NCBI GenBank assembly: GCA_965229005.1 | Contig: CBDDIP010000002.1 | Span: 3,750,826-3,814,825 of the forward strand | From: CBDDIP01 sp965229005 | Lineage (GTDB): Bacteria; Actinomycetota; Acidimicrobiia; Acidimicrobiales; Ilumatobacteraceae | Direction: 5' to 3' | Length of the DNA stretch: 64,000 nt | In this document: positions 43,652 to 52,361 of the stretch, piece by piece | Layout of the letters: the number at the start of each line of letters is the position of its first letter | Numbering within the stretch: the stretch's first letter is position 1 | Made by a program: the position numbers and the translations under genes | The notes under the pieces: generated by a model | Told to the model about the DNA's origin: nothing | Seen by the model: only the letters and a program-made list of their open reading frames with translations | Databases searched by the model: none

Positions 43652-44581
43652 TCAGGATTCTTCGAGCACCAGCGTTCGTTCCGGCTCACCGAGCGTCGCA
43701 TCCGGCGGGCGCCGCGTCGCCAGGGCGCACGCCGTCAGCACGAGCGCGAAGCCGACCAACGTCGTCGCCGTGATCTTCTCGTCGAGGAAGATCGCACCGG
43801 CTGCCACGGCGACCGCAGGGTTGACGAAGGTGATCAACGTGGCGCGCGCAGGGCCGACCTCGGAGACCAGGGCGAAGAAGACGATGAAGGCGATGCCGGT
43901 GCAGACCACAGCCAGGCCGAGGATCGCCCAGATCGCCGACGCACGAGGCGTGTGCTCGGGGCGGGCGATCCACGCGAGCGGTGCGTAGATGATCGCCACG
44001 GCCGACAACGAGAGGGCGATCACGCCGAGCTGCGGTACACCCGACAGTTGGCGGACGAGCAGGAACGGGGCCGAGGCGTAGCAGACGCACACGACCATCA
44101 CGGCGAGCACGCTGAGCCATGGGATGCCACCGCCATCGCCGAGGTCGCGACCGACGAGCAGCCCGACGCCGGCCATCCCCAGCAGGATGGCGAACACTCG
44201 GGTGCGGTGCAGCGCGTGCCGGTCGCCGAGCACGTACGCGACCACCGAGCCAACGAGTGGGACGCAGGCGACAAGCAGGCCGGTGATGCCCGACGGCAGC
44301 TTCTTCTCGGCGTTCGTCAGCAGGATCCACGGGATGGCCATCTCGACGATGGCGAACAGCAGCACCCACCTCCAGTGACGCATCGCCGGGCGCAGCGCAC
44401 CGGCACGTGCCGCCAGGAGGACGAGCACCACCGCGGCGAGGATCGTGCGACCGAACACGACCACGGCCGGCTCGACCTGCTTCACCGCGACCTTGATCAG
44501 GAGGTACGGGATGCCCCAGATCACACCCATCGCACCGAACAGCACCCACCCGCGGCGAGACAACGACCCCATCCGCGGCAC
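43652..44581 (-). CDS. EamA/DMT-family transporter
   Basis: A 309-residue membrane protein with about ten hydrophobic helices in two EamA repeats (first GVIWGIPYLLIKVAVKQVEP..., second near SVLAVMVVCVCYASAPFLLV). The family exports amino acids, nucleotides or toxic metabolites by proton exchange. The ATG at 44581 gives MPRMGSLSRRG; a later ATG is possible. Convergent with the MBL hydrolase; downstream of hsp70 on the minus strand. Confidence 0.9.
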   Translation of the reverse strand: MPRMGSLSRRGWVLFGAMGVIWGIPYLLIKVAVKQVEPAVVVFGRTILAAVVLVLLAARAGALRPAMRHWRWVLLFAIVEMAIPWILLTNAEKKLPSGITGLLVACVPLVGSVVAYVLGDRHALHRTRVFAILLGMAGVGLLVGRDLGDGGGIPWLSVLAVMVVCVCYASAPFLLVRQLSGVPQLGVIALSLSAVAIIYAPLAWIARPEHTPRASAIWAILGLAVVCTGIAFIVFFALVSEVGPARATLITFVNPAVAVAAGAIFLDEKITATTLVGFALVLTACALATRRPPDATLGEPERTLVLEES

Positions 44582-44592
44582 GCTACCGATCA

Positions 44593-44611
44593 GGGTGCGA
44601 CGAGCGCACCC
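44593..44611 (-). terminator. Short GC-rich hairpin after the hsp70 gene
   Basis: Seven-base arms gggtgcg (44593-44599) and cgcaccc (44605-44611) with a five-base loop lie just beyond the hsp70 stop, before the DMT transporter gene on the same strand. No T-run follows, so intrinsic termination is only possible, not shown. Confidence 0.3.
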
Positions 44612-44615
44612 GAGT

Positions 44616-47024
44616 TCAGGACTGGCCGTCGTACGCAGCGATGGCCGCGCGGATGGCGTCCATGTCGATCGGCATCGTGACCGCGCTCTCGATCGGCCCG
44701 AACTCGATGACGGCCGACGTCGCCGCGACGGGCACCTCGAGCACGATCTGCCCCTTCCCGAAGCTCAACCCGTTGTCGACGCAGCCCTGCATGGTGGGGA
44801 AGTTGCGCGGCTCGACGATCGGCGCCACGCGGACACCGTCGGCGTTGAGGCGCACCTCGGCGTCGCCGCCGCAGCCGAACCCACCCGAGGTGTTGGTCTC
44901 GACGACGTCGACGATGACGACCACCGTGTCGGCGCCCGAGCGCCGGGTGCCGTTGGGCAACGAGTAGTCGAGGTCGACGTCGAGGTCGATCGCAGCGTGG
45001 AAGTTGCTGAACGTGAACTGGAACGTCGATCCGGACGGGTAGTTCGGCGGCAATGGGGAGTTCAACGACGGCACCGGGAGCGCGAGCTCCAGTGGGAACG
45101 GGTTCTCGGCCGGCGTGCTGCCGTCGAACGGAACGGTGAGCTGTCGTTGCGAGGGATCGCCGAGCACGAGCTTGGCGCCGTCGAGCGTCGAATCCGCAGC
45201 GATGGTCGTTGCACCCCACACGCCGGTGGTCGTGGTGCCCGCCGCCGGGAAGCAGATGTTCTCGTTGTAGCTCAGCGGGATCTGGGTGTCGTCGGCCAGG
45301 ATCAGCAGCGCGTCCGGGAAGGTGCACCAGGTGGCGGACGGCTCGGTCCAGGTGGCCTTCACCTCGATGAAGACGTTCGTGTTGTCGAAGTCCGGCGGGG
45401 CCTGATCGTTCTTGTCGACGAACTCCGCCAGCGACCGCTGCGAAACCTCCGCGCGCGTGACCTCGAAGTCGACATCGCCCCACGTGAAGGTGCGGCCGAC
45501 GATCGGATCGAACGGTGTGATCGCCGCGATCAGTGAGGTCGTCGGGGTCTCGGTGATCACGGGCACGGTGTCGATCGGCACGACGGCGGGATCCGTGACG
45601 TTCGGGAACGTCTCGTCGACGATCGGTTCGGTCGGGACCGTTGCGTCGGCGGTGTCCTTCTTCTTGTCGTCGCCGCCCAGCAGCACCACGGCGCCGATGA
45701 TGATCGCCACGAGTGCGACGCCGGCACCGATCAGCAAGCCCTTCTTGCGACCGCCATCGGACGGCGGCGGGGTCGGCGCGAAGGAGCCGCCCGACGGGGC
45801 AGACGGCGGAGGCGGGGCCATCACCGTTGCGGGCATCGCCTGCGTGGGCGCGCCGGCGGCGGCGGGTGCCGCTCCGGGCGGAGCGAACGCACCAGCGGCG
45901 GCACCGGCGGCCACCGCGCCCGCCACGGCGGCACCGGCCACCGGCGGAGCCGCAGCGCCGCCGGCAACTCGGGCGGCGTGACGGGCCGCACCGAGCGCGA
46001 CCGCTGCGGACGGATCGGTGTCGACGTGCACCGGGCGACCGAGCTGCTGGGCGAGCATGTCGTGGACGAGTGGGATGCGCGACGAACCACCAACGAGCGC
46101 GACACGTGAGACGTCCTCGAGCGTGAGCCCCGCGGACTCGGCCGCGCGACGAAGCGCGCCGACGGTGTCGGCGAGGCGCGGGCGCACCATGTCCTCGAAC
46201 TGACCGCGGGTGAGCGAGATGGTGGTGGTGAGCACCGGCAGCATCACCGTGATCGACGCGTCCTGGTCGTCGCTGAGGAGCTCCTTGGCGATGCGCACCT
46301 CGCCGCGCAGGCGCGACACCGCCGACAGCGTGGCCGGGTCGTCGCTCTCGAGTGCCGTGGCCTGCTCGCGCAGGGAGTCGCGGATGTGCTCGAGGATGGC
46401 GAGGTCGAAGTCGATGCCGCCGAGGCGCTCGAGGCCCTGCGGTTCACCGACGAGGTCGAAGGACTCACCGTTGCGCTTGACCAGCGCGGCGTCGAACGTG
46501 CCGCCGCCGAAGTCGTAGATGCCGAGGATCTCGCCGTCGGCCACCGGACGGTTGGCCGCGTAGTCGATGGCGGCGGCCGACGGCTCGCTGAGGAACACGG
46601 CGTCCTTCAGTCCGGCCTGGCGGGCGGCGTCGCGAAGCAGGTCGAGCTTGTAGCTGCTGTACGCAGCGGGGTGGGTGATCACGACGGTGTCGGGCTCGGA
46701 GCCCATGCGCGCCACGGCGCGGTCGTAGAGGTGCTTGAGCAGCATCGCCTGCAGCGTCTCGGCGCTGTAGGGAGCACCACCGAGGAACAGCGGCGTCGGG
46801 TCGCCGAGGCGACGCTTGAACTCGCGGGCGACACGGCTCGGCTCGGAGACCGCGCGCGCTTCGGCGGGATCGCCGATCAGCACCTCGCCATCCGTCCGCA
46901 CGAGGATCACCGACGGGACGGAGCTGGAGCGGTTGCCCAGCGCCAGCACCTCCACGTTGCCGTTGCGACTGACGGCGACCGACGAGAACGTCGTGCCGAG
47001 ATCGATGCCCATTTGGTACGCCAT
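44616..47024 (-). CDS. Membrane-anchored Hsp70 (DnaK-like ATPase with extracytoplasmic domain)
   Basis: An 802-residue protein. Residues 1-350 form an Hsp70 nucleotide-binding domain (MGIDLGTTFSSVAV, YDFGGGTFDAAL, VALVGGSSRIP). The DnaK substrate-binding domain is missing. An Ala/Pro/Gly-rich linker (about 350-425) leads to one transmembrane helix (about 428-450, LIGAGVALVAIIIGAVVLL), an acidic Thr/Pro spacer, then a 250-residue beta-rich extracytoplasmic domain with four Cys (WCTF, NICF, GFGCGG, QGCVDN). The ATG at 47024 has a ggaggg ribosome-binding site nine bases upstream. Related fusions occur in actinobacteria; the role is unknown. A signalling or cell-envelope sensor function is inference. 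Confidence 0.85.
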   Translation of the reverse strand: MAYQMGIDLGTTFSSVAVSRNGNVEVLALGNRSSSVPSVILVRTDGEVLIGDPAEARAVSEPSRVAREFKRRLGDPTPLFLGGAPYSAETLQAMLLKHLYDRAVARMGSEPDTVVITHPAAYSSYKLDLLRDAARQAGLKDAVFLSEPSAAAIDYAANRPVADGEILGIYDFGGGTFDAALVKRNGESFDLVGEPQGLERLGGIDFDLAILEHIRDSLREQATALESDDPATLSAVSRLRGEVRIAKELLSDDQDASITVMLPVLTTTISLTRGQFEDMVRPRLADTVGALRRAAESAGLTLEDVSRVALVGGSSRIPLVHDMLAQQLGRPVHVDTDPSAAVALGAARHAARVAGGAAAPPVAGAAVAGAVAAGAAAGAFAPPGAAPAAAGAPTQAMPATVMAPPPPSAPSGGSFAPTPPPSDGGRKKGLLIGAGVALVAIIIGAVVLLGGDDKKKDTADATVPTEPIVDETFPNVTDPAVVPIDTVPVITETPTTSLIAAITPFDPIVGRTFTWGDVDFEVTRAEVSQRSLAEFVDKNDQAPPDFDNTNVFIEVKATWTEPSATWCTFPDALLILADDTQIPLSYNENICFPAAGTTTTGVWGATTIAADSTLDGAKLVLGDPSQRQLTVPFDGSTPAENPFPLELALPVPSLNSPLPPNYPSGSTFQFTFSNFHAAIDLDVDLDYSLPNGTRRSGADTVVVIVDVVETNTSGGFGCGGDAEVRLNADGVRVAPIVEPRNFPTMQGCVDNGLSFGKGQIVLEVPVAATSAVIEFGPIESAVTMPIDMDAIRAAIAAYDGQS

Positions 47025-47374
47025 GTGCGGTCGCCCTCCCAAGTTGCCGAGACGCTAGCTGTCGCACGTGCCGCTCCGTGCTCGTTTGACAGCGCTGCGT
47101 CGTCTGCCTGTACGAACGTCGCAGCCCAGCGGTTCGAGAGCAATTCGTTCGAGACAGCCGCCCTGCTCTCGTACTGTGCAGAGGTGCCGGATGGTTCGAT
47201 CGCCAAGGGCGTCAGGGAGGGTTGGCTCACCGCGCCGCGGAGGCCACTCGGACATCCAGCACATCGAGCAACCGGCGTCGCGCGGACCGACGAAACTCTG
47301 GACGACGACCGTGGCGGCGATGAGGCAACGACCGAGTCGCCTTCTCCATGACAGGCTCGGCCTATCGTGTGGCC
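47025..47374. other. Intergenic stretch upstream of the toxin-antitoxin pair
   Basis: About 350 bases between the divergent hsp70 and the VapB45-like gene. It holds their promoters and is less GC-rich than the neighbouring genes. One short plus-strand frame reads IAKGVREGWLTAP, reminiscent of antitoxin tails, but it lacks a start and has no supported gene. No repeat or attachment site was recognised. Confidence 0.4.
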
Positions 47375-48052
47375 ATGAGCGGCGTGCTAACTCTCGAACG
47401 CGCTGTGTACGGCGTCGGTCAGGCCTCGTCGCTGCTCGGATTGCGCCAGGACAAGGTACGCGGCTGGCTCGACGGTTACGAACGAAGTGGCGTGACCTAC
47501 GCACCCGTCATTCGCGAGGCGTCAACCGGCAGCGATCTCGTCACCTGGGGCGAATTCGTGGAGCTGGGCTACCTCCGCGAGTACCGCCGCGCTCGCGTCA
47601 GCCTTCAGCACATCCGTCCGGTCATCGAACGACTTCGCGAGGAGTTCGGTGTGCGGTATCCCCTCGCTCACTCTCGGCCGTGGGTGTACGACCGGCAGCT
47701 CGTCCTCCAGATCCAAGAAGAGACGAATCTCGATCCGTCGCTCGCCATCGTCGTCCGCTCTGGACAGGAGCTCATCCTCGCTCGCGAGGTCGAGGCGTAT
47801 CTCCAGAAGGTCGAGTTCGCCGACAACGTCGTCGCCCGAATTCGACCAGCAGGCAAGACGTCGCCGGTCGTCATCGACCCCGATTTCTCGTTCGGTCGAC
47901 CGTCGATCCGCGGTGTGGCGACGGAGCGCATCGCCGAGCTGTACAGGAGCGGCGACAGCGCCGAATTTCTGGCGGAGACGTACGAGCTGCCCGTCGGCGA
48001 CGTCAACGCGGCCATCGCGTACGAGACCCAACTGGCGGCAACGGCTGCTTGA
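47375..48052 (+). CDS. VapB45-type antitoxin (HTH plus DUF433)
   Basis: A 225-residue antitoxin-like protein. The N-terminus (ERAVYGVGQASSLLGLRQDKVRGWLDGY) is a MerR-like helix-turn-helix; the C-terminus (DPDFSFGRPSIRGVATERIAELYRSGDSAEFLAETYELPVGDV) is a DUF433 domain. This architecture, followed by a VapC45-like PIN toxin gene overlapping the stop, is the VapBC45 arrangement. The start is uncertain: ATG 47375, or 47348 adding nine residues. Codon use is less GC-biased than nearby genes, consistent with acquisition. Confidence 0.8.
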   Translation: MSGVLTLERAVYGVGQASSLLGLRQDKVRGWLDGYERSGVTYAPVIREASTGSDLVTWGEFVELGYLREYRRARVSLQHIRPVIERLREEFGVRYPLAHSRPWVYDRQLVLQIQEETNLDPSLAIVVRSGQELILAREVEAYLQKVEFADNVVARIRPAGKTSPVVIDPDFSFGRPSIRGVATERIAELYRSGDSAEFLAETYELPVGDVNAAIAYETQLAATAA

Positions 48053-48504
48053 TGGGTGACGAGGCGCTGGCACGGTTCTTCGTCGACGAGAACGACCTCG
48101 CACTCGGCCGAAGCCTCGCCCTCGCCCGCAAGGACGTGTTGCACCCCGGCCACGTGCGGCTGCCCGACGTTCCGCTCGGCACGCCAGACGCCACGTGGCT
48201 TCCAACGATCGGCCGGCTCGGTCTGGTCGTCATCACACGCGACAAGAAGATTCGATCACGTCCGGCAGAAGCAGAACTCGTCATCGCTACCGGAGTACGC
48301 GGGTTCGTTCTCACGAGCGCCGGTGACCTCAGCACCTGGGACACGCTCTCGATGCTCGTTCGTCAATGGGACGCTCTCGAGCGATACCTCGCGGAGCACC
48401 CAGCCGGCGCATGGCTTGCAGCGCTGACGAGCCAGGGCGTGCGTCCGTTGCGAGTCCGAGCCGGTGGCAGTTCCCGTGAGCCGAGGAGGGTCGTCGCTGA
48501 GTAG
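48052..48504 (+). CDS. VapC45-like PIN-domain toxin
   Basis: A 150-residue PIN-like ribonuclease candidate. ARFFVDENDLALGRSL gives the first acidic pair (D-E-N), LGLVVITRDKKIRSRPAEAE the second acidic/basic cluster characteristic of the VapC45 PIN-like family. The ATG overlaps the antitoxin TGA (TGATG). It would cleave RNA when freed from its antitoxin. The long C-terminal tail ends in Arg/Gly/Ser-rich sequence. Confidence 0.8.
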   Translation: MGDEALARFFVDENDLALGRSLALARKDVLHPGHVRLPDVPLGTPDATWLPTIGRLGLVVITRDKKIRSRPAEAELVIATGVRGFVLTSAGDLSTWDTLSMLVRQWDALERYLAEHPAGAWLAALTSQGVRPLRVRAGGSSREPRRVVAE

Positions 48505-48528
48505 GTGACCCGACAGTTGCAGACGCGT

Positions 48529-50106
48529 TCAGTTCACCTGGCGGGCTCGGCCTTCCCAGTACGGGGCGCGCAGGTCCTTCTTCAGGATCTTGCCGCTGGG
48601 GTTGCGCGGCAGGGCATCGATCCAGTCGACGCTCGTCGGGCACTTGAAGCGAGCCAGGTGCTCACGCGAGTAGGCGATGATCTCCTCCTCGCTCACCTCG
48701 CTGCCGGCCGCCTTCACGACGACCGCCTTCGCTGTCTCGCCCCACTTCTCGTGCGGCACGCCGATGACGGCGACGTCGGCGATGCCCGGGTGGGCCATCA
48801 ACACGTTCTCGACCTCGGCCGGGTAGACGTTCTCGCCCCCACTGACGATCATGTCCTTGACGCGATCGTGGATGTACAGGAAGCCGTCGGCGTCGAGGTA
48901 GCCGGCGTCGCCGCTGCGGAACCAACCGTCGTCGGTGATCGACTTGGCCGTCTCCTCGGGCATGTTCCAGTAGCCCTTCATCACCTGCGGGCCGCGGATC
49001 CAGATCTCGCCCACCTCACCGACCGCGACATCGTTGGTCGAGTCGGTGTCGACGATCCGCAGCTCCACGCCCGGCCCCGGCAGGCCGCAGCTGCGCAGGC
49101 GATGCCGCTTGTCGCCCGTCGTGTCGTGATCCTCCGGCGCGAGGTGCACCACCGCACCGGTCGTCTCGGTCAGCCCGTACGCCTGCCAGAACTTGCAGCC
49201 GAAGGTCTCGACGCTCTTCGCGAGCACCTCTTCGCTGATCGGCGAAGCGCCGTAGACCAGCACGCGCAGCGAGGTGAAGTCGGCGTCGCCGACGCCAGGG
49301 GTCATCAACATGAACTGGAACACAGCGGGGACGAGGAAGCCGTGCGTGATCCGCCGCTCCTGGATCAGATCGATGAGCGCACTCGGCACGAGGTCGCGCA
49401 CGATCACGCTCGTCGCGCCCTCGTACTGCCCGGCCACTGCCCATCCGCCGCCACCGATGTGGAACAGCGGCATCGCCACCATGTTGATGGAGTCCGGTGT
49501 GAGCTCCCACATCTCCTTCGCCATCGGCAGCAGCGCGAAGAAGTTGTCGTTGGTGAGCATCACGCCCTTCGGGCGGCCCGTGGTCCCGCTCGAGTAGAGC
49601 TGGAACGCCACGTCGTCGCTGGCGCTCGGCACGCCGGGGTCGGTGGCCGGCTGCGCGGCGACCGCGGTCTCGTAGTCGTCGTACTTCGAGGTCGCGCCGT
49701 CGGGCCCGGCGATGACGAGGATCTTCGTCACCCCCGTCAACCGGTCGACGATCGCGTCGAGCACCGGCACGAAGTCCGGCCCGACCACGAGCACCTTCGC
49801 CGCGGAGTCGTTGACGATGTACTCCACCTCCGGCGGCGCCAGTCGCCAGTTGACGTCGACGCACACCGCGTTCAGCAGGGCCGCACCATAGAAGACCTCG
49901 AAGTGCTCGATGCCGTTCTTGTCGAGGAAGGCGACGCGATCCTGGTTGCCGACGCCCGCCGCAGCGAGCAGGTTGGCCACCTGGCCGCTGCGCGCCAGCA
50001 AGTCGGCCCACGACAACGTGCGGTCACCGAGGATCAGCGCAGGATGATCGCCGCGGTCCGCCCCATGGACGCGCACGATCTCGGACACGGTCGAAATGTT
50101 CCCCAT
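48529..50106 (-). CDS. Acyl-CoA synthetase (FadD family, AMP-forming)
   Basis: A 525-residue adenylate-forming enzyme. The AMP-binding motif is YSSGTTGRPKG at residues 171-181, YGLTETTG marks the second core motif, SGDAGYLDADGFLYIHDRVKD the hinge region with the Arg, and NPSGKILKKDLR ends with the catalytic Lys. It activates a carboxylic acid as CoA thioester. The ATG at 50106 is chosen since the longer frame crosses a strong hairpin. It follows the P450 gene in the same direction, fitting activation after oxidation. Confidence 0.93.
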   Translation of the reverse strand: MGNISTVSEIVRVHGADRGDHPALILGDRTLSWADLLARSGQVANLLAAAGVGNQDRVAFLDKNGIEHFEVFYGAALLNAVCVDVNWRLAPPEVEYIVNDSAAKVLVVGPDFVPVLDAIVDRLTGVTKILVIAGPDGATSKYDDYETAVAAQPATDPGVPSASDDVAFQLYSSGTTGRPKGVMLTNDNFFALLPMAKEMWELTPDSINMVAMPLFHIGGGGWAVAGQYEGATSVIVRDLVPSALIDLIQERRITHGFLVPAVFQFMLMTPGVGDADFTSLRVLVYGASPISEEVLAKSVETFGCKFWQAYGLTETTGAVVHLAPEDHDTTGDKRHRLRSCGLPGPGVELRIVDTDSTNDVAVGEVGEIWIRGPQVMKGYWNMPEETAKSITDDGWFRSGDAGYLDADGFLYIHDRVKDMIVSGGENVYPAEVENVLMAHPGIADVAVIGVPHEKWGETAKAVVVKAAGSEVSEEEIIAYSREHLARFKCPTSVDWIDALPRNPSGKILKKDLRAPYWEGRARQVN

Positions 50107-50135
50107 GCGGAGACCGTAGTCGCGTCCGCGAAGTT

Positions 50136-50174
50136 GGATGTCTGAGCGCGGCATCGTGCCGCGCGCAGACATCC
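50136..50174 (-). terminator. Strong 18-bp hairpin between P450 and acyl-CoA synthetase genes
   Basis: Arms at 50136-50153 and 50157-50174 are complementary at 17 of 18 positions around a three-base loop, starting ten bases after the P450 stop. No T-run follows on the minus strand. It may terminate or attenuate transcription into the synthetase gene, or stabilise the P450 mRNA end. Confidence 0.5.
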
Positions 50175-50183
50175 AGTTCTGGG

Positions 50184-51368
50184 TCAGCGGGGGGTGAAGC
50201 CGAGGCGGAAGTGGCGGACGGCGCGGGCGAAGATGTTCGACTCGACATCCGGCTCGGTGACCGCACGCAGATTCGTGACTCGCTGCGAGAGCTGGCCGAA
50301 CACGGCCGCCAACGTGGTGCGCGCGACGTGGGTGCCGATGCACAGGTGGGTACCGAAGCCGAAGGCGATCTGCGGATTCGGGTTGCGACGGATGTCGAAG
50401 CGGAACGGATCATCGAACACGGCTTCGTCGCGGTTGGCCGACGGGTACAGCAGCACGATGCGATCACCACGGCGGATGGCCTGACCACCGATCTCGTCAT
50501 CGGCAGCGGCTCGGCGGAACATGTTGTTCAACGGCGTCACCCAACGCAGCACCTCTTCCACCGCTCCGGGCACGAGCGACGGATCGGCGGCCATCGCCTC
50601 CCACTGATCGGGGTGATCGACGAACGCGCGCAGCCCGTGACTGATCGCCGTGCGCGTCGTCTCCGCGCCACCGCTGATGAACAACCCGACCTCGTGCACG
50701 ATCGCCGCCGGCGACAGCGGCTGGCCGTCGATCTGCGCGTTCACCCACGTGCCGATGAGGTCGTGCGCGGGGCAACCGACCTTCTCCTGCGCGACGCGGC
50801 CGAGCTCGGTGGCGAACTCGATGTTGGCGTCGAAGAACTCGGTGAAGGTGAGCCCGTCGCGCTCGCGCATGTCGATGCGCATCAGCCGCTCGCTCCAGCT
50901 CTTCACCTGCGGCCACATCGCCTCCGGGTAGCCGAGCAGCCGAGCCGTCAACCGCGCCGGCAGCTGCCCGCTGAGCGCGTCCACGACTTCGAAGTCGTCA
51001 CCGACCAGGGCGGCGTCGAGCAGCTCCGCGGTGAGCTCGTCGATCTCCGGCTTGCGCCGCGACACAGCAGCCCCGTTGAGGTCGTTCTGCACGAGCATCC
51101 GCTGCTGGCGGTGGCGCGGGTCGTCCTGGGCGATCATGTTGATCTCGTCAGGTGCCCAGATGGCGCGGTAGCCCTGACCGCTGACGAACACGGTGCTGCG
51201 CCGCTCGACCTCCTTCAGGTCGGCATGGCGCGTGATGCCCCACAACCCGTTGCGGTGATCGCGGTACACGGGCTCGTTGGCACGCATCCACGTCCACACG
51301 TCGTGCGGGTTGCGCCGGTACAGCTCCGGATCGAGCAGGTCGGCGACGAGACGGTCAGCAACAGTCAT
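50184..51368 (-). CDS. Cytochrome P450 (CYP125/142-like)
   Basis: A 394-residue soluble actinobacterial P450. The I-helix oxygen-binding motif is GGAETT (233-238), the K-helix ExxR is E272-x2-R275, and the haem loop FGFGTHLCIGTHVAR places the ligand at C343. The substrate-recognition region and overall pattern resemble steroid-side-chain hydroxylases such as CYP142, but a substrate cannot be fixed. ATG at 51368. Adjacent acyl-CoA synthetase and a divergent ABC-2 exporter; no ferredoxin gene nearby. Confidence 0.92.
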   Translation of the reverse strand: MTVADRLVADLLDPELYRRNPHDVWTWMRANEPVYRDHRNGLWGITRHADLKEVERRSTVFVSGQGYRAIWAPDEINMIAQDDPRHRQQRMLVQNDLNGAAVSRRKPEIDELTAELLDAALVGDDFEVVDALSGQLPARLTARLLGYPEAMWPQVKSWSERLMRIDMRERDGLTFTEFFDANIEFATELGRVAQEKVGCPAHDLIGTWVNAQIDGQPLSPAAIVHEVGLFISGGAETTRTAISHGLRAFVDHPDQWEAMAADPSLVPGAVEEVLRWVTPLNNMFRRAAADDEIGGQAIRRGDRIVLLYPSANRDEAVFDDPFRFDIRRNPNPQIAFGFGTHLCIGTHVARTTLAAVFGQLSQRVTNLRAVTEPDVESNIFARAVRHFRLGFTPR

Positions 51369-51422
51369 GGCACTCGACTATCACAGGCGACATCGCAGCG
51401 GCGGATCGGCCAAGATCTCGCC

Positions 51423-52361
51423 GTGCCCGAGCCTGTGATCCACGTGCGCGACCTCCGCAAGATCTTCGACGTGCCCGTGCGAGCTGCCGGTCTGAAGGCT
51501 TCGCTGCGCAGCCTCATCCACCGCGAGACCCGCGCCGTCGCTGCCGTTGCCGGCGTGTCGTTCGACATCGCACCGGGCGAGGTCGTCGGGTTCCTGGGGC
51601 CGAACGGCGCCGGCAAGACGACCACGCTGAAGATGCTCTCCGGTCTGCTCCACCCGACCGATGGCACGTGCAGCGTGCTCGGCATGGAGCCGAAAGGACG
51701 CCCGGCCGAGCTGCTGCGACAGATCACCCTCGTCATGGGCAACCGCAACCAGCTGCAGTGGGACCTCCCGGCGATGGACTCGTTCGAGCTCAACCGGGCG
51801 ATCTACCGCATCCCTCGCGCGGAGTTCGTCGAGCTGCGCGACGAGCTGATCGAGCTGCTCGACGTCGGCGACCTCGTCACCAAGCCGGTCCGCAACCTCT
51901 CGCTCGGCGAGCGGATGAAGATGGAGATCGCCGGTGCGCTGCTCCACCGCCCGAAGGTGCTGTTCCTGGACGAGCCGACGATCGGCCTCGACATCACGAT
52001 GCAGAAGCGCATCCGCACCTTCATCGCCGAGTACAACCGTCGTTACGGCGCCACCGTGATGCTCACCAGTCACTACATGGCCGACGTGCAGGCGCTGTGC
52101 AAGCGAGTGGTCGTCATCCACCATGGCCGCATCCTGTTCGATGGCGACCTCACCGCGCTCGCCGATCGGTTCTCCGTCGACAAGACGGTGACGGCGCGCC
52201 TCGCCGATGGTGAGGAGATCAGCGTGCAGGCGTCGCGCCGCGACGTCGCCGCCACGACCGCACGACTGCTCGCCGAGCACGAGGTCGTCGACCTCACGGT
52301 GGAGGACCCGCCGATCGACGACGTCATCGAGCAGGTGTTCGCCAGCGGAGTCGCCGAATGA
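51423..52361 (+). CDS. ABC-2 exporter ATPase
   Basis: A 312-residue nucleotide-binding protein. Walker A is GPNGAGKTTT, the signature is LSLGERMKMEIAGALLHRP, Walker B VLFLDEPTIGLDI. The extended C-terminal region typical of exporter ATPases follows. The N-terminal insert LKASLRSLIHRETRAVAAV is characteristic of the group that partners with PF06182-type permeases. GTG at 51423. The first permease gene overlaps its stop (ATGA). Confidence 0.9.
   Translation: MPEPVIHVRDLRKIFDVPVRAAGLKASLRSLIHRETRAVAAVAGVSFDIAPGEVVGFLGPNGAGKTTTLKMLSGLLHPTDGTCSVLGMEPKGRPAELLRQITLVMGNRNQLQWDLPAMDSFELNRAIYRIPRAEFVELRDELIELLDVGDLVTKPVRNLSLGERMKMEIAGALLHRPKVLFLDEPTIGLDITMQKRIRTFIAEYNRRYGATVMLTSHYMADVQALCKRVVVIHHGRILFDGDLTALADRFSVDKTVTARLADGEEISVQASRRDVAATTARLLAEHEVVDLTVEDPPIDDVIEQVFASGVAE

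Noticed and set aside
47170..47260. Plus-strand peptide IAKGVREGWLTAP like an antitoxin tail
   Set aside because: No start codon or upstream domain in frame; too short to support a gene or pseudogene.
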